Source: Aeromonas aquatica (GTDB taxonomy: Bacteria > Pseudomonadota > Gammaproteobacteria > Enterobacterales > Aeromonadaceae). From it: 38,985 bases of DNA. Position numbers and translations under genes: made by a program. Shown here in pieces: positions 32,236 to 38,985 of this stretch. The stretch covers positions 1 to 38,985 of the forward strand of contig NZ_JRGL01000097.1 of the NCBI RefSeq assembly GCF_000764655.1, given 5' to 3'. The notes beneath the pieces were generated by a model, which was not told where the DNA came from, did not search any database, and was given only the letters and a program-made list of their open reading frames with translations. Within the stretch, counting starts at the first letter, position 1; the number at the start of each line of letters is the position of its first letter.

Positions 32236-34187
32236 TCCCTGAATTAGGGCAATTTGCACTGATCCTGGCCTTTGCCACCGCCCTGTTGCTGGGGAGCTAC
32301 CCGCTGCTCGGTGCCAAGCTTGGTCGCCTCGGCATGATGTCGGCGGCCCGCCCGCTGGCCTATACCCAGTTCCTGCTGCTGCTGCTGTCGTTCCTCTGCC
32401 TGACCTGGGCCTTCGTCGACAACGACTTCACAGTGCAGTATGTGGCCACCAACTCCAACAGTCTGTTGCCGCTCGCCTACCGCATCTCGGCGGTGTGGGG
32501 CGCCCACGAAGGCTCCCTGCTGCTGTGGGTGCTGACGCTCGGCGGCTGGACTGCGGCGGTGGCCCTGTTCAGCCGTAGCCTGCCGCTCGATGCGGTGGCG
32601 CGGGTGCTCGGCGTGCTGGGGCTGATCTCGGTCGGCTTCACCGCCTTCGTGCTGTTCACCTCGGATCCCTTCACTCGCACCCTGCCGTACTTCCCGGTGG
32701 ATGGGCGTGACCTCAATCCGCTGTTGCAAGATCCCGGTCTCATCTTCCATCCTCCCATGCTCTACATGGGCTACGTGGGCTTCTCGGTAGCCTTCGCCTT
32801 CGCCATCGCCTCCCTGATGACGGGCCGGCTGGACGCCACCTGGGCACGCTGGTCCCGTCCCTGGACCATGGCGGCCTGGGTCTTCCTGACGCTCGGCATA
32901 GTGCTCGGCTCCTGGTGGGCCTATTACGAGCTTGGCTGGGGCGGCTGGTGGTTCTGGGATCCGGTGGAAAACGCCTCCTTCATGCCCTGGCTGGCGGGCA
33001 CGGCCCTGCTGCATTCGCTGGCGGTGAGCGAGAAGCGCGCCACCTTCAAGGCCTGGACTGTGCTGCTGGCGCTCTCGGCTTTCTCTCTGAGCCTGCTCGG
33101 CACCTTCCTGGTGCGCTCCGGCGTGCTGGTGTCGGTGCATGCCTTCGCCTCGGATCCGACCCGCGGCCTGTTCATCCTGGGCTTCCTGCTGGCGGTGATC
33201 GGCAGCTCCTTGCTGCTGTTTGCCTTCAAGGGCTCTCAGGTGAAGAGCCACGGCAAGCATGAGTTGTGGAGCCGCGAGACCCTGCTGCTCGGCAACAATA
33301 TCCTGCTGGTGGCGGGTCTGTTGACCGTGCTGCTCGGCACCCTGCTGCCGCTGGTGCACAAGGAGCTGGGGCTCGGCAGCATCTCCATCGGTACCCCCTT
33401 CTTCAACCACATCTACAGCTGGCTGATCATCCCGTTCGCCCTGCTGCTGGGGGTCGGCCCGCTGTTCCGCTGGCGCCGCCAGGAGCTCGGTGAGCTCAAG
33501 GGCAAGGTGGTGCTGGCGCTGGGACTGAGCCTGGTCGCCGCCTTCGGGCTGCCGCAGCTGTTTGCCGGGGAGTTCAAGCCCTGGGCCGCGCTCGGCATCG
33601 GCCTCGGCAGCTGGATCATCATCACCAGCGTGCAGGAGACCTGGGTGCGTGCCACCCACAAGCACAGCTTCACCACCGGTGTTCGCCGCCTCGGTAACAG
33701 CCACTGGGCCATGATCCTGGGCCACGTGGGGCTGGCGGTCAGCATCATCGGCATCGCCTGCACCCAGAACTACAGCATCGAGAAGGACCTGCGCATGCAG
33801 GCCGGTGATCGGGTGCAATTCGCCGATTACGAGTTCGTCTTCACCGGCATCACCGAGAAGAACGGCCCCAACTACGACGGCTTCAAGGGCGTGCTGGAGG
33901 TGCACAAGGATGGCAAGCAAGTCGCCCTGCTCAAGCCCGAGAAGCGGATGTACAAGGTGAGCCGTATGCCGATGACGGAAGCCGCCATCGACGCCGGTAT
34001 CACCCGGGATCTCTACGCGGCCCTCGGCGAGCAGCTCGACAACGGCGCCTGGGCGGTGCGGATCTACTACAAGCCATTCATTCGCTGGATCTGGTTCGGC
34101 GGCGTCTTCATGGCCATCGGCGGCGTGCTGGCGATGCTGGACAAACGCTATCGCTTCGGCCGTCGTGAAGAGGAATCCAAGCCATGA
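32232..34187 (+). CDS. ccmF: Cytochrome c haem lyase subunit CcmF
   Basis: CcmF is the large membrane protein that attaches haem to apocytochrome c, with CcmH and CcmI. The 651-aa product has about fifteen hydrophobic helices, the WWD motif (GWGGWWFWDPVENASFMPWL, about 235-255) and conserved periplasmic His residues. The last 16 codons plus stop (DKRYRFGRREEESKP) have a diverged copy in the gap that follows. Confidence 0.96.
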   Translation: MIPELGQFALILAFATALLLGSYPLLGAKLGRLGMMSAARPLAYTQFLLLLLSFLCLTWAFVDNDFTVQYVATNSNSLLPLAYRISAVWGAHEGSLLLWVLTLGGWTAAVALFSRSLPLDAVARVLGVLGLISVGFTAFVLFTSDPFTRTLPYFPVDGRDLNPLLQDPGLIFHPPMLYMGYVGFSVAFAFAIASLMTGRLDATWARWSRPWTMAAWVFLTLGIVLGSWWAYYELGWGGWWFWDPVENASFMPWLAGTALLHSLAVSEKRATFKAWTVLLALSAFSLSLLGTFLVRSGVLVSVHAFASDPTRGLFILGFLLAVIGSSLLLFAFKGSQVKSHGKHELWSRETLLLGNNILLVAGLLTVLLGTLLPLVHKELGLGSISIGTPFFNHIYSWLIIPFALLLGVGPLFRWRRQELGELKGKVVLALGLSLVAAFGLPQLFAGEFKPWAALGIGLGSWIIITSVQETWVRATHKHSFTTGVRRLGNSHWAMILGHVGLAVSIIGIACTQNYSIEKDLRMQAGDRVQFADYEFVFTGITEKNGPNYDGFKGVLEVHKDGKQVALLKPEKRMYKVSRMPMTEAAIDAGITRDLYAALGEQLDNGAWAVRIYYKPFIRWIWFGGVFMAIGGVLAMLDKRYRFGRREEESKP

Positions 34188-34273
34188 ATCATCGTAAAAC
34201 GTGTTTGTTTCTGACCTTTTTTGATGACAAACGCTGCCTTCATGGTTGCCGTGCAGAGGGATCCAACGCATGA
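34184..34273 (+). other. 29-codon bridging ORF ccmF-ccmG with copied ccmF terminus
   Basis: The frame starts at ATG 34184 (ATGA with the ccmF stop) and ends at TGA 34271-34273 (ATGA with the ccmG start). Its last 15 codons, DKRCLHGCRAEGSNA, align with the CcmF end DKRYRFGRREEESKP. Over the final 27 bases I count 21 matches, and GACAAACGCT is identical at the start. The gap is 82 bases, the same as the ccmE-ccmF gap. Translation is not demonstrated. Confidence 0.5.
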
Positions 34274-34800
34274 GCCGTAGAACCTGGTTATTTCTGCTGC
34301 CGTTGATGGTGTTTCTGGGGGGCGCCGTGTTCCTGTTCAAGGGGCTCTACTCCGACCCGACCAAGCTCGAATCCGTGATGGTGGGCAAGGAGGTGCCGGT
34401 GTTCACCCTGCAGGACCTCCATGACCTGAACAAGCAGCACGACAGGAGCATCCTCAAGGGGCGTCCCATGCTGCTCAACGTCTGGGCCACCTGGTGCCCG
34501 ACCTGCTACGGCGAGCACACCTACCTCAAGCAGCTGGCGGGGCAGGGCATTCCCATCGTCGGCATGAACTACAAGGACGAGCGGGACAAGGCCATCAAGT
34601 GGCTGGCAGAGCTCGGCAACCCCTATCAGGTCAACCTCTATGATCCCGATGGCATGCTGGGGCTGGATCTCGGGGTCTACGGTGCCCCCGAAACCTTCTT
34701 CATCGACAGCCAGGGCATCATCCGCTACCGCCATGTGGGGGATGTGAATCCCGAAGTCTGGGCCTCGACCCTCAAACCCATCTTCGATGCCATGAAATAA
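34270..34800 (+). CDS. ccmG: Thiol:disulfide reductase CcmG (DsbE)
   Basis: CcmG keeps the apocytochrome CxxCH cysteines reduced in the periplasm. The 176-aa product has an N-terminal membrane anchor (about 6-25) and a thioredoxin fold with active site WCPTC (C76, C79) and the cis-Pro region GVYGAPETFFID. ATG 34270 overlaps the preceding short frame; an in-frame ATG at 34246 is less likely. The stop is 11 bases before ccmH. Confidence 0.95.
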   Translation: MSRRTWLFLLPLMVFLGGAVFLFKGLYSDPTKLESVMVGKEVPVFTLQDLHDLNKQHDRSILKGRPMLLNVWATWCPTCYGEHTYLKQLAGQGIPIVGMNYKDERDKAIKWLAELGNPYQVNLYDPDGMLGLDLGVYGAPETFFIDSQGIIRYRHVGDVNPEVWASTLKPIFDAMK

Positions 34801-34811
34801 GGGAGCCATAG

Positions 34812-35291
34812 ATGAAAACACTGATTGCTTCTTTATTGCTGATGGCGGGGCTGTTTGGTGCCGGTCAGGCCAGTGCCGCCATCGACGTCTATACCTTCGA
34901 CAGCGACGCCCAGGAGCAGAGCTTCCGCGAGCTGACTAAGGAGCTGCGCTGCCCCAAGTGTCAGAACCAGGACATCGCCGACTCCAACGCCGGGCTCGCC
35001 AAAGACCTGCGGGACAAGACCTACCAGATGGTGCGGGAGGGCAAGGACAAGCAGGAGGTGGTGGACTACATGGTGGCCCGCTACGGCAATTTCATCCTGT
35101 ATGACCCGCCCATGATGGCCTCGACCCTGATCCTGTGGCTCGGCCCGCTGCTGGTCATCGTCATCGGCGCCACCACTGTGGTGGTGCGCAGCCGCCGCCG
35201 TTCCCCCGCCGCCGTCCAGGCACAGAGCGCCCTGAGCGCGACAGAGCAGGCCCGGCTGGCCGCCCTGCTCAAAGAGGAAGAGAAACCATGA
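34812..35291 (+). CDS. ccmH: Cytochrome c maturation thioredoxin-like protein CcmH
   Basis: CcmH handles apocytochrome thiols with CcmF. The 159-aa product has a signal peptide (cut near 23, ASA), the CcmH motif LRCPKCQNQ with C47 and C50, the three-helix domain, and a membrane helix at about 99-122. It is the short CcmH form; the TPR part is the separate next gene. The stop overlaps ccmI as ATGA. Confidence 0.95.
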   Translation: MKTLIASLLLMAGLFGAGQASAAIDVYTFDSDAQEQSFRELTKELRCPKCQNQDIADSNAGLAKDLRDKTYQMVREGKDKQEVVDYMVARYGNFILYDPPMMASTLILWLGPLLVIVIGATTVVVRSRRRSPAAVQAQSALSATEQARLAALLKEEEKP

Positions 35292-36568
35292 CCGCTTTTT
35301 GGATTGTGACTGCGGCCCTGCTGGCGCTGGTGAGTCTGGCGCTGATCCTGCCGCTGTGGCGCGGTGAGGGCAGCCAGAGCATCAGTCGCTCGGCGCTCAA
35401 CAAACAGCTCTATCGCCAGCGTGTGCTGGAGATCGGTGAGGAGCGCGACCAGGGCGTGCTGGCCGAGGAGGGGGAGTCCCTGGTGGAGCTGCAGCGCAGC
35501 CTGCTTGACGACATCCCCGACGTGGAGCAGAGCGCCCGCAGCGGCAAGAGCCTGGTGTGGATCCCGGGGGTGCTGGTGTTGGTGGTGGTGAGCCTCGGCC
35601 TCTACTACCAGCTGGGTGCCTGGCAAGAGGTGAGCCGCTGGCAGGATGCCAACAGCCGGCTCGGGGAGCTGAGTAACCGCATCCTGGTGGAGCGCGATGC
35701 CGAGGTGACCGAGCAGGATCTGCTGGACTTCACCCTGGGGCTGCGCACCCGCCTCAAGGATGAACCGAACGATTACCGTGGCTGGCTGCTGCTGGGTCGG
35801 CTGACCCTGGATGGCAACGATCCCGAGATGGCCCGCGAGGCGCTGGAGCGGGCCTATGGCCTGGCCCCGCAAAAAGCCATGGTGGCGGTGCCCTATGCTC
35901 AGGCGCTGATGATGACGGGGGAGGAGGCGCAGGCGGCACAGCTGCTGCAGGCCGCCATCGCCCAGGATCCGAAAAACATCGAGGCGCGCTCCGTCTATGC
36001 CTTCATGGCGCTGCAGAAAGAGGACTTCCAGACCGCGCTCGACCGCTGGCGGGCCATGTTGCCGCTGCTTGAGAAAGGCTCGACCCGCCATGCCATGGTG
36101 GAGCGCTCCATCGAGTATGCCGAGCAACAGCTGCGCCAGCGCGGCATAGCCCCGACCGCCGCCCCGGCCACCCTGAGTGAACAGGCTGGCACACAGGCAC
36201 CGGCTCAGGTGCTGGCGGTGAAGGAGGGAGAATTTCCGCTGCACATCAGCCTGGCGCCGGGTATTCAGTTGCCGGAAGACGCTCACCTGTTCGTGTTTGC
36301 GGTGATCCCCAACGGTCCGCCCATGCCGATCGCGGTCAAGCGTATTCCGGGTCCCGGCTTCCCGCTGACCCTGTCCCTCGGTGATGGGGATGCCATGATG
36401 GAGGGCAGCAAGTTGGCTGCCTATCCTGAGTTGCAGTTCAAGGCCCGTTTGTCCCGTGGCGGCAACGTCATGAACAAGGAAGGGGCCTTCGAAGGGGTCT
36501 CCGTCACAGTACCGACGACCTCAATTCCTACAGCGCCGATTGACATCCGCATCGATCACGCCCTCTAA
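35288..36568 (+). CDS. ccmI: Apocytochrome chaperone CcmI (TPR protein)
   Basis: CcmI binds the C-terminus of apocytochrome c and delivers it to CcmF/CcmH. The 426-aa product has two membrane helices (about 2-22 and 90-112), a cytoplasmic segment between them (SRSALNKQLYRQRVLEIGEE), a TPR region (about 155-290) and a C-terminal periplasmic domain. The start is ATG 35288; longer in-frame upstream sequence is inside ccmH. It is the last gene of the ccm operon. Confidence 0.92.
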   Translation: MTAFWIVTAALLALVSLALILPLWRGEGSQSISRSALNKQLYRQRVLEIGEERDQGVLAEEGESLVELQRSLLDDIPDVEQSARSGKSLVWIPGVLVLVVVSLGLYYQLGAWQEVSRWQDANSRLGELSNRILVERDAEVTEQDLLDFTLGLRTRLKDEPNDYRGWLLLGRLTLDGNDPEMAREALERAYGLAPQKAMVAVPYAQALMMTGEEAQAAQLLQAAIAQDPKNIEARSVYAFMALQKEDFQTALDRWRAMLPLLEKGSTRHAMVERSIEYAEQQLRQRGIAPTAAPATLSEQAGTQAPAQVLAVKEGEFPLHISLAPGIQLPEDAHLFVFAVIPNGPPMPIAVKRIPGPGFPLTLSLGDGDAMMEGSKLAAYPELQFKARLSRGGNVMNKEGAFEGVSVTVPTTSIPTAPIDIRIDHAL

Positions 36569-36577
36569 TACCCTCTT

Positions 36578-36612
36578 GGCCCGACCCCGGGATGGGGCGG
36601 GCCGCCTATAAT
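36578..36612 (+). promoter_or_regulatory. Hairpin and -10 element before mlaA
   Basis: A GC-rich inverted repeat (GGCCC, CCCC, GGGG, GGGCC; 36578-36603) follows ccmI. It lacks a T-run, so it is at most a weak terminator or 3' end stabiliser. A perfect TATAAT is at 36607-36612. No good -35 box lies 17 bases upstream, so the promoter may need an activator or the hairpin may mask it. Confidence 0.5.
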
Positions 36613-36649
36613 TCAGACTGATTCAAAATAAAAAGCTTAGGACTTTCAT

Positions 36650-37459
36650 ATGTATCTGCGTTCAGGAGCATTGGCAGTGGCACTGCTATTGGGGGGCTGT
36701 GCGGGTGGCCCTCCCAAGCCGGGCCCAGAGAGCCTGGATCTCGAAGAAACCCCAAACCGTCCCGAGGCCAGCAGCACGGCCAGCGATCCCCGTGACCCCT
36801 TTCAGGGCGCCAACCGGGCCATGTGGGCGGTCAACTACGATGTGCTTGAACCCTATGTGGCCCGTCCTGTGGTGCACGGCTATGCCCGCTACGTGCCGCA
36901 GGGGGTGAAGGACGGCATCGACAATTTCGTGGATAACTTCGACGAGCCGAGCAGCATGGTCAACCACCTGCTCACCGGTGACTTGAAAGGCGCGGGTACC
37001 AACTTTGGCCGCTTTACCCTCAACACCACAGTGGGTCTGCTCGGGATCTTCGATGTGGCCAAGCATGCCGGCCTCGAGCGCAACATGCTGGAGATGGATA
37101 CCGTGCTCGGCAAGGCCGACATCGGCGATGGCGCCTACATCATGGTGCCTGTCTACGGCCCGACCACCACCCGGGAGCTGGTCGGCGATACCATAGATAC
37201 CATCTACTTCCCCTATGCCCTGCTGACCTTCCCGCTGCGGGTGGTGCACTGGGCGCTAGACGGGGTGGGGACGAGAGCCAAGCTGATCGATCAGGAGCGG
37301 ATCATCGACAACGCGCTCGACCCTTATGCGCTCACCAAGGACTTCTACCTGCAGTACAACGATGGCAAAGTGAGTGGTCGCCAGCCTGAGCTCAAGCAGC
37401 AGAAGGGCCAGGAAGATGACAGCAACCTGGACGAGTATCTGGACGAGATAGACCAGTAA
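36650..37459 (+). CDS. mlaA: Phospholipid-transport lipoprotein MlaA (VacJ)
   Basis: MlaA is the outer-membrane part of the Mla system that removes phospholipids from the outer leaflet. The 269-aa product has a lipoprotein signal with lipobox LGGC (C17, followed by Ala, so outer-membrane sorted) and the family sequence DPFQGANRAMWAVNYDVLEP. The GYARYVPQGVKDGIDNFVDN and GRFTLNTTVGLLGIFDVA regions are present as well. The C-terminus is charged. It has its own -10 element and a strong terminator. Confidence 0.95.
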   Translation: MYLRSGALAVALLLGGCAGGPPKPGPESLDLEETPNRPEASSTASDPRDPFQGANRAMWAVNYDVLEPYVARPVVHGYARYVPQGVKDGIDNFVDNFDEPSSMVNHLLTGDLKGAGTNFGRFTLNTTVGLLGIFDVAKHAGLERNMLEMDTVLGKADIGDGAYIMVPVYGPTTTRELVGDTIDTIYFPYALLTFPLRVVHWALDGVGTRAKLIDQERIIDNALDPYALTKDFYLQYNDGKVSGRQPELKQQKGQEDDSNLDEYLDEIDQ

Positions 37460-37472
37460 CCCTTCCTGAAGC

Positions 37473-37508
37473 ACAAGAGAGGCGTCCGTGGGCGCCTCTC
37501 TTGTTTTA
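37473..37508 (+). terminator. Rho-independent terminator of mlaA
   Basis: Arms ACAAGAGAGGCG (37473-37484) and CGCCTCTCTTGT (37493-37504) form a perfect 12-base stem with an 8-base loop, followed by TTTATT. Confidence 0.93.
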
Positions 37509-37520
37509 TTGCTGCCATAA

Positions 37521-37546
37521 AAAACGCCCCGCGATGCGGGGCGTTT
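37521..37546 (-). terminator. Terminator of sodB
   Basis: AAAACGCCCCGC and GCGGGGCGTTTT form a strong stem with a 3-base loop. It has an A-run on one side and a T-run on the other, so it can act in both directions. It lies 17 bases beyond the sodB stop and backs up the mlaA terminator. Confidence 0.92.
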
Positions 37547-37562
37547 TGGTAAGAGCGGGCTA

Positions 37563-38147
37563 TCAGGCAGCCAGATTCTTGGCCACGAATTCCCAGTTGA
37601 CCAGGGTCCAGAAGGTTTCCATGTACTTCGGACGCAGGTTGCGGAAATCGATGTAGTAGGCGTGCTCCCACAGGTCGACGGTCAGCAGCGGGGTTGTCCC
37701 GGCTTCGGTCAGCGGGCAGCCGGCGTTGGAGGTGTTGACGATGGCCAGGGAGCCATCGGCTTTCTTCACCAACCAAGTCCAGCTAGAGCCGAAGTTGCCG
37801 ATGGCAGACTTGGTGAACGCATCCTTGAACTCGGCGAAGGAGCCGAAGGCCTTGATGATGGCATCGGCCAAGGCGCCGGTAGGCTCGCCACCGCCGTTCG
37901 GGGAGAGGCAGTGCCAGTAGAAGGTGTGGTTCCAGATCTGGGCGGCGTTGTTGAAGATGCCGCCAGTGGAGGTCTTGATGATCTCTTCCAGAGACTTGCC
38001 TTCAAACTCGGTACCCGGCACCAGGTTGTTCAGGTTGACCACGTAGGTGTTGTGGTGCTTGCCGTGATGGTATTCCAGGGTCTCCTGGGAGATGTGCGGT
38101 TCCAGAGCATTGATTGCATAGGGCAGAGCGGGAAGTTCGAAAGCCAT
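37563..38147 (-). CDS. sodB: Iron superoxide dismutase SodB
   Basis: SodB converts superoxide to peroxide and oxygen in the cytoplasm. The 194-aa product has the metal ligands H27, H74, and D and H of DLWEHAYY. Q70 (NNAAQIWNH) marks the iron form. The C-terminus NWEFVAKNLAA is typical. On the minus strand, GGAGAGTAGAAA precedes the ATG. An AT-rich region with a perfect inverted repeat lies about 55 bases upstream. Confidence 0.97.
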   Translation of the reverse strand: MAFELPALPYAINALEPHISQETLEYHHGKHHNTYVVNLNNLVPGTEFEGKSLEEIIKTSTGGIFNNAAQIWNHTFYWHCLSPNGGGEPTGALADAIIKAFGSFAEFKDAFTKSAIGNFGSSWTWLVKKADGSLAIVNTSNAGCPLTEAGTTPLLTVDLWEHAYYIDFRNLRPKYMETFWTLVNWEFVAKNLAA

Positions 38148-38202
38148 TTTCTACTCTCCATTGGCTGGGCCGTGCGAAGGCGACGGTTGCAAGACATTGC
38201 GT

Positions 38203-38226
38203 ATTCTTTTCTATTTTGAAAAGAAT
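38203..38226. promoter_or_regulatory. Perfect inverted repeat in the sodB promoter region
   Basis: ATTCTTTTC, TATTTT and GAAAAGAAT form a 9-base palindrome with a 6-base spacer in an AT-rich tract upstream of sodB. Iron-SOD genes are commonly iron-regulated, so this could be an operator. It does not clearly fit the Fur consensus, and I cannot name the regulator. Confidence 0.45.
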
Positions 38227-38433
38227 TGTTGTTAAAATAGGGGGCCGGAAGGCCCAAAGCCAAGGGATTGTAGCAGTATCAAAGATGGGCTAACAACTCT
38301 TGATTCTCGCCATGACTTGGATCAAGCTGCCGCTTATTGACCCATATCTTCTTGCACTTCGCATGGTTTGCCAGTTTGTGGTCTGCCCGGTTTGCAGTAG
38401 AATGGCCGCCGAAATCGCTCTAGTGAGGCACCT

Positions 38434-38778
38434 ATGGAAACTATCGAAAAGATCAAACAGCAACTGGCTGACAACCCCATCATCCTCTACATGAAGGGAT
38501 CCCCCAAGCTGCCCAGCTGCGGTTTCTCTGCCCAGGCTTCCCAGGCCATGATGTCCTGCGGTGAGCCCTTTGCTTACGTCGACATCCTGCAAAACCCGGA
38601 CATCCGTGCCGAGTTGCCGAAGTTCGCCAACTGGCCCACCTTCCCCCAGCTGTGGGTGGAAGGGGAGCTGGTCGGTGGCTGCGACATCATGATCGAGATG
38701 TTCCAGGCCGGTGAGCTGCAGACCCTGATCAAGGAAGTGGCCGCCAAGCACAAGCAAGATGAGACCGCCGCCGAATAA
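38434..38778 (+). CDS. grxD: Monothiol glutaredoxin GrxD
   Basis: GrxD is a CGFS-type glutaredoxin that carries and transfers Fe-S clusters. The 114-aa product has the active site CGFS at 29-32, the lead-in MKGSPKLPS, cis-Pro WPTFPQLWV and GGCDIMIEM for glutathione binding. TAGAAT at about 38398-38403 is a possible -10. The position next to sodB is conserved in related genera. Confidence 0.95.
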   Translation: METIEKIKQQLADNPIILYMKGSPKLPSCGFSAQASQAMMSCGEPFAYVDILQNPDIRAELPKFANWPTFPQLWVEGELVGGCDIMIEMFQAGELQTLIKEVAAKHKQDETAAE

Positions 38779-38797
38779 GGTCGCATCCGGATCATGC

Positions 38798-38828
38798 AAA
38801 ATGGGGAGCTAATGGCTCCCCATTTTCT
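38798..38828 (+). terminator. Rho-independent terminator of grxD
   Basis: ATGGGGAGC (38801-38809) pairs with GCTCCCCAT (38815-38823) around a 5-base loop, flanked by AAA on the left and TTTTC on the right. Confidence 0.92.
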
Positions 38829-38878
38829 ATCATGGTGTTATCTACTGCTGGCCACACAAGCCGGCCACTCGCGGTTTG

Positions 38879-38985
38879 TTACTGTTTTTTAGGTGGCAGC
38901 AGCAGGCTGTCGTCGAGGGTGCCATCCCCCCTGAGCTTGTTGCCGTTGGCATCGACCGCATCCATCCCGTTGTCGTCGAGGGTGC
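38879..38985 (-). CDS. 3' end of an unknown gene with an Asp/Asn-rich repeat
   Basis: Only the last 34 codons are inside the window, ending with TAA at 38881-38879. The peptide contains TLDDNGMDAVDANGNK, then GDGTLDDSLLLPPKKQ. GTLDD recurs at a 21-residue (63-base) interval, and the window ends inside a repeat. Asp/Asn/Gly spacing resembles calcium-binding turns, but no family is recognised. Confidence 0.6.
   Translation of the reverse strand, partial: TLDDNGMDAVDANGNKLRGDGTLDDSLLLPPKKQ

Noticed and set aside
32244..34340. Long minus-strand open frame opposite ccmF (698 codons)
   Set aside because: It is antisense to an unmistakable ccmF, with shadow-frame composition and no ribosome site or motif.

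Overview
The window is gamma-proteobacterial chromosome, most likely Aeromonas. It is GC-rich, and it carries a Vibrio/Pseudomonas-type polar flagellum and chemotaxis locus (fliEFGHIJ, fliKLMNOPQR-flhB, flhAF-fleN-fliA, cheYZAB, a MotCD/PomAB2-type stator, parC-parP-cheW and a DUF2802 gene). A complete cytochrome c maturation operon (ccmABCDEFGHI), mlaA, sodB and grxD follow. The genus is inferred from gene order and protein sequence, not from a database search.

Layout. 1-120: probable end of an insertion sequence, with the first codons of a minus-strand transposase-like gene. 241-6345: sigma-54 promoter and fliEFGHIJ (basal body, C-ring, export ATPase complex). 6336-14493: sigma-54 promoter overlapping the fliJ stop, then fliKLMNOPQR-flhB (hook-length control, C-ring, export gate). 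14867-20134: sigma-54 promoter, then flhA, flhF, fleN and fliA. 20246-29123: chemotaxis core, second stator, polar-array positioning proteins and cheW. 29287-36568: ccmA-I. 36607-37508: mlaA with its own -10 element and terminator. 37521-38226: sodB (minus). 38434-38828: grxD. 38879-38985: 3' end of an unknown minus-strand gene.

How it works together. FliF/G/M/N, the export apparatus and FlhF/FleN build and place one polar flagellum. FliA drives late genes. CheA/W/Y/Z/B control rotation, ParC/ParP place the arrays at the pole, and MotC/MotD supply torque. The ccm genes load haem onto c-type cytochromes in the periplasm.

Most unusual observation. Many intercistronic gaps are not ordinary spacers. 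They contain tandem, often diverged, copies of the neighbouring gene terminus (C-terminal codons, Shine-Dalgarno, stop and next start). Examples follow fliG, fliH (69/72/72-bp units), fliP (117 bp), fliR/flhB (exact 106-bp units), flhB (157 bp plus a diverged third copy), motC, ccmE and ccmF. Most of these gaps can be read through by short ORFs whose starts overlap the preceding stop and whose stops overlap the next start (ATGA, TGATG, TAATG or ATGGCTGA). The two gaps holding a sigma-54 promoter (fliJ/fliK and flhB/flhA) are not bridged. This suggests repeated junction duplication filtered by selection for translational coupling. It is an inference from reading the sequence and needs comparative and ribosome-profiling tests.
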